A stretch of DNA of 64,000 nt, taken from an uncultured Collinsella sp. (GTDB taxonomy: Bacteria; Actinomycetota; Coriobacteriia; Coriobacteriales; Coriobacteriaceae). Below the pieces are notes generated by a model. The model searched no databases. It saw nothing but the letters and a program-made list of their open reading frames with translations, and had not been told where the DNA came from. Shown here piece after piece: positions 59,413 to 64,000 of the stretch; the first letter of the stretch is position 1, and each line of letters begins with the position of its first letter. The stretch is taken from contig CAUACA010000006.1 in NCBI GenBank assembly GCA_958427355.1, positions 1-64,000 of the forward strand, given 5' to 3'. The position numbers and the translations under genes were made by a program.

Positions 59413-59640
59413 GCGGCCTCCCTCCAGCGGCTCTTGGCGGCAAGCCACAGCCTGCACACATTGAATAAAATCATCATCGAATCTATCAGTATGGCATCGG
59501 ACAAAACGTTTTGCCCCACCAGTTGGCGAATTACCGCGCCGCCGTCACATATCAAACGCCAAAATGTGCGAGACTGTTCTGTGCAATTGTGCCGGCCGAG
59601 GGAGCGCCGGCGCTCGATTCGCATGGAGTAACCCACAACG

Positions 59641-61422
59641 ATGCTGCTTACGCAAACGACAACGCCCGAGGACGTCAAGGCTCTTAATCGCGCCGAGCTC
59701 CCGCAGCTCTGCGACGAGATTCGCCACGCCATCCTCGAAAGTTCCGCCGCTGTCGGCGGACACGTTGCCCCCAACCTGGGCGTCGTTGAGCTCACGGTTG
59801 CGCTCCATCGCGTGTTTAACTCCCCCACCGACAAGATTGTCTTTGACGTGTCGCACCAGACCTACGCACACAAGGCGCTGACCGGGCGCGCGTACACCTA
59901 TATCGACCCGGAGCGCTTTGGCGAGGCCTCTGGCTTTGCCAATCCCGACGAGTCCGAGCATGACTTGTTTGCCATGGGTCACACCTCGACCTCGGTGAGC
60001 TTGGGCTGTGGCCTTGCCCACGCACGCGACCTGGCGGGTGACACGTATAACGTCATCACCATCATTGGCGACGGCTCGCTTTCGGGCGGCTTGGCGTTTG
60101 AGGGCTTTAACAATGCCGCCGAGCTCGACAGCAACCTGATCATCATCGTCAACGATAACGACCAGTCCATCGCCGAAAACCACGGTGGCCTCTATCGCAA
60201 CCTGGCCGAGCTGCGCGCCAGCAACGGCACCTGCGAGCGCAACATTTTCCGCGCGATGGGGCTCGACTACCGCTACCTGGACGCCGGTAACGATGTCCAA
60301 GCGCTGGTCGATACGCTGCAGGAGCTGCGCGATATCGAACACCCCATCGTGCTGCACGTCTCGACCGCCAAGGGCAAGGGCTTTGAGCCGGCCCAGAGCG
60401 ACCCCGAACACTGGCATCATGTAGGGCCCTTCGATATGGCAACCGGCCGCAAACTATACCCGGGCCACCCGAGCGAGCCCGCACCGCGCACCTATGCCGA
60501 TATTACGGGCGAGGCGCTCAGCGCCGCTATCGAGCGCGATCCGCTGGTCGTGGGCATCACAGCCGCTACGCCCTACATCATGGGCTTCACGCCCGAGCTT
60601 CGCGCCGCGGCAGGCAAGCAGTTTGTCGACGTGGGCATTGCCGAAGAGCACGCCGTCACCTTTGCCACCGCGCTCGCCAGCGCCGGCGCCAAGCCGGTCT
60701 TTGGCGCGTACGGCACGTTTTTGCAGCGCGCCTACGACGAACTGTGGCACGACTTGTGCCTCAACGACGCCCCCGCAACCATCTTGGTATTTGGTGCGTC
60801 GATCTTTGGCACCACATCCGAGACGCACCTCTCGTTCTTTGATATTTCTATGCTGGGCGGACTTCCCAACATGCGCTACCTGGCACCGGCCTGCATGGAG
60901 GAATACCTATCCATGCTGATCTGGTCGCTCGACCACCGCGAGCATCCCGTGGCGATCCGCGTACCGGGTATCGGCCTGGTATGCCGCCCCGATCTGGCGC
61001 CCGACGAGGGCACCGATTACGGCATCGTGCGCTACAACGTCGTGCGTCAGGGCCGCGACGTTGCCGTGCTTGCACTTGGCGATTTCTTTGAGCTGGGCGA
61101 GCACATGGCAAACCGCTTGGCTGCCGAGTACGGCATCGAGGCCACGCTCGTCAACCCGCGCTTTGCAACCGAGCTCGACCGCGAGTTCCTCGACAGTCTT
61201 GCCGCCGAGCATCGCGTTGTCGTCACCCTCGAGGACGGCATCTTGGACGGCGGCTGGGGCGAGCGCGTGGCATGTTACCTGGCCTGCACGCCGCTGCGGA
61301 CACGTACCTTTGGCATCGCCAAGGGCTTCCCCGACCGCTACGACCCCAACGAGCTGTTGGCGCAGAACGGCATGACGGTCGAGAACATGGCCGCCGAAGC
61401 CGTAAGGCTACTCAACGAGTAA
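59641..61422 (+). CDS. dxs: 1-deoxy-D-xylulose-5-phosphate synthase-like enzyme (divergent subfamily)
   Basis: Thiamine-diphosphate enzyme of the DXS family, 593 residues (usual DXS 620-640). It keeps GGHVAPNLGVVELTVALH, the TPP motif IIGDGSLSGGLAFEGFNN with NDNDQSIAENHGGLYRNL, and GIAEEHAVTFATALAS with the catalytic Glu. It differs from standard DXS in FDVSHQTYAHKAL (usually WDVGHQ) and lacks the DRAG motif (here VFGASIFGTTSETHLSFFD). Such proteins are also found in bacteria that use the mevalonate route, so the reaction is uncertain. ispE at 3.2 kb shows this organism has the MEP pathway. Confidence 0.82.
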   Translation: MLLTQTTTPEDVKALNRAELPQLCDEIRHAILESSAAVGGHVAPNLGVVELTVALHRVFNSPTDKIVFDVSHQTYAHKALTGRAYTYIDPERFGEASGFANPDESEHDLFAMGHTSTSVSLGCGLAHARDLAGDTYNVITIIGDGSLSGGLAFEGFNNAAELDSNLIIIVNDNDQSIAENHGGLYRNLAELRASNGTCERNIFRAMGLDYRYLDAGNDVQALVDTLQELRDIEHPIVLHVSTAKGKGFEPAQSDPEHWHHVGPFDMATGRKLYPGHPSEPAPRTYADITGEALSAAIERDPLVVGITAATPYIMGFTPELRAAAGKQFVDVGIAEEHAVTFATALASAGAKPVFGAYGTFLQRAYDELWHDLCLNDAPATILVFGASIFGTTSETHLSFFDISMLGGLPNMRYLAPACMEEYLSMLIWSLDHREHPVAIRVPGIGLVCRPDLAPDEGTDYGIVRYNVVRQGRDVAVLALGDFFELGEHMANRLAAEYGIEATLVNPRFATELDREFLDSLAAEHRVVVTLEDGILDGGWGERVACYLACTPLRTRTFGIAKGFPDRYDPNELLAQNGMTVENMAAEAVRLLNE

Positions 61423-61424
61423 AA

Positions 61425-61466
61425 AACCTCCGCAAGGGAAGCACCCCTGCGGAGGTTTTTGTTTTC
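61425..61466 (+). terminator. Terminator of the DXS-like gene
   Basis: CCTCCGCA, loop, TGCGGAGG then TTTTTGTTTT, immediately after the stop. Confidence 0.9.
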
Positions 61467-61478
61467 GCGGCGCGATTA

Positions 61479-61694
61479 TCTCAATCTGTAACATCTAGGG
61501 TCCGAATTCCCGTCTATCTGTTACAGATCTAGACAAGACGTCTTAGCCCCTGTTGTTTGTCTCAATCTGTAACAGTTAGAGACCTTTTGTCCGTCCAGAT
61601 GTTACAGATTGAGACATTCGAATCCCCCTAAGGAAATAATCTCGATCTGTAACAGTTACTCGGCAAAAACGGCTGCAGATGTTACAGATCGAGA
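61479..61694. repeat. Three tandem hairpins with covarying stems
   Basis: Units at 61479-61534, 61559-61615 and 61640-61694. Each is an inverted repeat tctc(a/g)atctgtaaca ... tgttacagat(t/c)gaga with a 25-base variable loop. The second stem has A-T where the third has G-C, so both arms changed together; the first unit has an imperfect right arm. They lie between a terminator and the 3' end of the alcohol dehydrogenase gene, with no coding frame. Confidence 0.9.
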
Positions 61695-61710
61695 CAAAGC
61701 AGCAAGGCAA

Positions 61711-62913
61711 TTAGCGGTAGCTGTTCTTGAGGATTTCGACGACGTCGGGGTCGGTCAGTGTTACGGGGTCGTGGCTAAACAGGACGCCGTTGGTCGTCAG
61801 AGCGTTGTGCGCAATGGCCGGCAGCTCTTCAACCGTAATCCCCCACTCGCTCATGGCGATGTCTGCCACATGGCAAGCCTCCATCAGGCGCGTGAGCTCA
61901 ATCACAAAATCGTGTGGATCATCCGCGGCGGCATTGCCCATCAGGCGCGCCATGTCGATATAGCGCTCGGGTGCGGCGCCGTGATCGATCATCCACGTGT
62001 GGTAGGCACGGGCGATCATAATGAGGCCGGCGCCGTGCGGCAGGTCGTGATGATGCGCACTCATGCCATGTTCAAGACCATGCGAGCCCGTGGTGCCCGA
62101 GGCATCCATGGCATAACCACCGAGTGTGTTGGCAAACGCAAGGCTCGAGCGCGCCTCCAGGTCATCGCCATTATTGACGCACGTAGGCAGCGCCGCGGCG
62201 GCACGGCGGATGCCTTCGCGGCAAACCATGTCACCCATGGGCGTGTTGGTATTTGAGATGTAGCACTCAACGCAATGGAACAGGGCGTCGAATCCCTGAT
62301 AGGCGGTCAGACGCGCCGGGACGCTCGCCATGAGCTCGGGATCGACGATCGAAAGCACCGGAAACAGGCGCGGATCGCCCAGGCGAAGCTTCTCGTCATT
62401 GTCCTCGCAGGACAGGACACCGCCCGCATCGACCTCGGAGCCGGTACCCGCCGTGGTGGTTACGCAAACGAGCGGCAGCGGATCGTTGGGGATCGGCAGA
62501 CCGAGCGCGGTGCCACCATTCACAAAATCCCAGATGTCACCGGGGCACTCGTTACCCTTGGCATCGGTATGCGGGTTGGCCGCCACCGCGCAGATGCCCT
62601 TGCTGCCGTCCATGACCGAACCACCGCCAAGCGCCAGTATAAAATCACAGCCATGGGTACGCGCCATCCAGCCACCTGCGTTGACGGTCTCGCGCAGGGG
62701 GTTGGGCTCAATGCGATCGAATAGCTCGTGCGCCACGCCGGCGCGATCGAGCTCCGCCTCCACGCGTCTCAGGTATCCAAAGCGCTTGACCGAGTTGCCG
62801 CCAGTGGTAACGATGAGCGCTTTGGTGCCGGGCAGCTTCTGCGCGCCCAGCTCGCCCAACTTGCCCGCGCCAAACAACACCTTGGTCGGTGCGAAAAACG
62901 AATAACCGTTCAT
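61711..62913 (-). CDS. Iron-containing alcohol dehydrogenase
   Basis: NAD(P)H-dependent group III alcohol dehydrogenase (400 residues), butanol/lactaldehyde-dehydrogenase-like. Nucleotide-binding GGGSVMDGSKGIC, CVTTTAGTGSEV, and the metal-site region YQGFDALFHCVECYISN plus GSHGLEHGMSAHHHDLPHG, with the three His expected with an upstream Asp. The substrate cannot be told; NADH recycling in fermentation is the usual role. It is monocistronic and divergent from the binding-protein gene. Confidence 0.93.
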   Translation of the reverse strand: MNGYSFFAPTKVLFGAGKLGELGAQKLPGTKALIVTTGGNSVKRFGYLRRVEAELDRAGVAHELFDRIEPNPLRETVNAGGWMARTHGCDFILALGGGSVMDGSKGICAVAANPHTDAKGNECPGDIWDFVNGGTALGLPIPNDPLPLVCVTTTAGTGSEVDAGGVLSCEDNDEKLRLGDPRLFPVLSIVDPELMASVPARLTAYQGFDALFHCVECYISNTNTPMGDMVCREGIRRAAAALPTCVNNGDDLEARSSLAFANTLGGYAMDASGTTGSHGLEHGMSAHHHDLPHGAGLIMIARAYHTWMIDHGAAPERYIDMARLMGNAAADDPHDFVIELTRLMEACHVADIAMSEWGITVEELPAIAHNALTTNGVLFSHDPVTLTDPDVVEILKNSYR

Positions 62914-63024
62914 ACGCGATCTCCTTACTTATATATGCATCGCGTTGCCGCCATTATAGCGACCGCTGCGAGCGATCGTGTCGTCCGCAAGACGCTTTCT
63001 TAGCTGCAATAATTGACGTTTGCC

Positions 63025-63067
63025 CAGATAAAACCTGCCAAAATAAACCTGTCCCTTTTTGGCAGGT
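63025..63067. repeat. Orphan copy of family B hairpin
   Basis: cagataaaacctgccaaa ... ccctttttggcaggta, almost identical to the rph and asp23 copies but located between two divergent gene starts, about 110 bases from either start. It ends no gene, so it behaves like a dispersed repeat. Confidence 0.85.
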
Positions 63068-63109
63068 AGAATAACCCATAAGGTAAGTATGTTTCTGTGT
63101 TATTTCGTG

Positions 63110-63139
63110 TTGACCCATTTGAGCGCGATAGGGTATAAC
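63110..63139 (+). promoter_or_regulatory. Sigma-70 promoter of the binding-protein gene
   Basis: TTGACC, an 18-base spacer and TATAAC, about 43 bases before the ATG. It is a strong match. Confidence 0.8.
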
Positions 63140-63182
63140 TCTACTCAACCGCTAGGGATTTTATTGAGAAAGGTGTTCTACC

Positions 63183-64000
63183 ATGAGCAAGAACCTCTCC
63201 CAGCAGGTCGTTCTCGACCGCCGCGGCTTCGTTGCCGCCACCTTCGCAACCGTTGCCGGCCTTGGTCTTGCCGGCTGCTCTGACACCAGCGCCGAGGCCG
63301 ACAAGGGTTCCGCCACCGGCTCCTCCAAGGGCTCCGAGGATACCGAGGTTTCCGCCACGCTCGATGCCAAGGCATTCGACAAGCTCGTCAACGACGGCCC
63401 CAAGGCCGATGACGACGCCATCGCCGCCAGCACCTGGGCGACGGCCGTCAAGGACGCCGGCGTCTTTAAGATCGGTGGCGTTCAGACCTCCACGCTCTTC
63501 TCCCTCCTCAACGAGAAAGACGGTCAGACCCGCGGCTTCGACGCCGGTATCGCACAGCTCCTGTCCAACTACATTCTGGGCGAGAACAAGGTCGAGATCA
63601 CCCAGGTGACCTCGGACACGCGCGAATCCGTCCTGCAGAACGGCCAGGTCGACGCTGTCTTTGCCACCTACACCATCACTGACGAGCGCAAGAAGCTCGT
63701 ATCCTTTGCCGGTCCCTACTACTACACCCAGCAGGCCATCCTGGTGCTCGCCGATAACGACGACATCAAGAGCGTCGACGACCTGGCCGACAAGAACGTC
63801 GCCGTCCAGTCCGGCTCCAACGGCCCTGCCATTCTGGAGGAGTTCGCCCCCAAGGCCAGCCAGCAGGAGTTCAAGACCGACGAAGAGGCCCGCCAGGCAC
63901 TCCAGCAGGGTCGTGTTGACGCCTACGTCATCGACAACAACATGCAGCAGAGCGCCCTGGTCCGCGAGCCCGGCAAGTACAAGATCGCCGGCAAGCCCTT
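63183..64000 (+). CDS. ABC transporter substrate-binding lipoprotein, family 3 (partial)
   Basis: Amino-acid-binding protein (glutamate/glutamine type), cut by the window end after 272 codons. The signal peptide has a twin-arginine-like RR (LDRRGFVAATFA) and a lipobox LAGC, so it is an exported lipoprotein, possibly via Tat. The mature part shows family 3 features: FKIGGVQTSTLFSLL, RGFDAGIAQLLSNYIL, VTSDTRESVLQNGQVDAVFATYTITDERKKLVSFAGPYY, LADKNVAVQSGS and ALQQGRVDAYVIDN. Permease and ATPase genes probably follow beyond the window. GAGAAAGG lies before the ATG. Confidence 0.9.
   Translation, partial: MSKNLSQQVVLDRRGFVAATFATVAGLGLAGCSDTSAEADKGSATGSSKGSEDTEVSATLDAKAFDKLVNDGPKADDDAIAASTWATAVKDAGVFKIGGVQTSTLFSLLNEKDGQTRGFDAGIAQLLSNYILGENKVEITQVTSDTRESVLQNGQVDAVFATYTITDERKKLVSFAGPYYYTQQAILVLADNDDIKSVDDLADKNVAVQSGSNGPAILEEFAPKASQQEFKTDEEARQALQQGRVDAYVIDNNMQQSALVREPGKYKIAGKP

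Noticed and set aside
61479..61694. CRISPR array
   Set aside because: Each unit is itself a complete palindrome with a variable loop; there is no constant repeat separated by unique spacers of fixed length, and no cas genes are near.

Overview
The window looks like a chromosomal segment of a Collinsella-type gut coriobacterium (Coriobacteriia, Actinomycetota). I base this on high GC with strong G/C third-position bias, on the gene set (MEP-pathway ispE beside veg, a TatA protein, a 2-hydroxyacyl-CoA dehydratase activase fusion of about 1,600 residues, a sortase-anchored coiled-coil surface protein, an Asp23/AmaP cluster), and on short palindromes at gene ends. The genus is an inference; no rRNA or other marker in the window settles it.

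Layout. 1-12 kb is a housekeeping block on the minus strand: lysS (with an unusual C-terminal tRNA-binding domain), greA, tatA, tRNA-Pro, veg-ispE, dtd-rdgB, rph, murI, a HAD phosphatase, murE and asnB. At 12.3 kb a tRNA-Val is followed by a partial duplication of its 3' end and by a gene-free, AT-richer stretch. 13-18 kb is the arginine operon argC-argJ-argB-argD with candidate ArgR boxes. 18-22.6 kb holds two PPOX-like proteins and a riboflavin ECF transporter (ribU, a fused double ATPase, ecfT) under an FMN riboswitch. At 22.8-24.4 kb an IS110-family element has split a long perfect palindrome. groES-groEL follow, then a 199-bp nested palindrome and a gene-poor gap.

27-44 kb: two amidohydrolases, three small membrane proteins (two with N-terminal zinc ribbons), a YitT protein, the amaP/DUF2273/asp23 operon, yebC, a DUF6020-type membrane protein, lgt, a NifU-like protein, a dCMP deaminase, coaX and an OPT transporter. 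44-50 kb: a 1,169-residue cell-wall-anchored protein with a CAP domain between coiled coils and a G9 tract near its start, a DUF389 membrane protein with an EF-hand-like loop, a small exported protein and a frameshifted remnant. 50-56 kb: the activase/dehydratase fusion behind a TetR regulator with two operator-like palindromes. 56-64 kb: a candidate type I toxin-antitoxin-like locus, a HAD phosphatase, a glnB fragment, a CmpB-type membrane protein, an HD-domain protein, a divergent DXS-like enzyme, three tandem hairpins whose stems covary, an iron-dependent alcohol dehydrogenase, and the start of an amino-acid-binding lipoprotein that runs off the window.

The least explained parts are non-coding. 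Two families of palindromes abut stop codons. Three tandem hairpins at 61.5 kb show compensatory stem changes. The 199-bp palindrome at 26.7 kb has no assigned role. The IS110 element carries an extra HTH domain and a candidate bridge-RNA leader. Two convergent promoters at 56.4-56.7 kb would give overlapping RNAs around a tiny, possibly frameshifted ORF.
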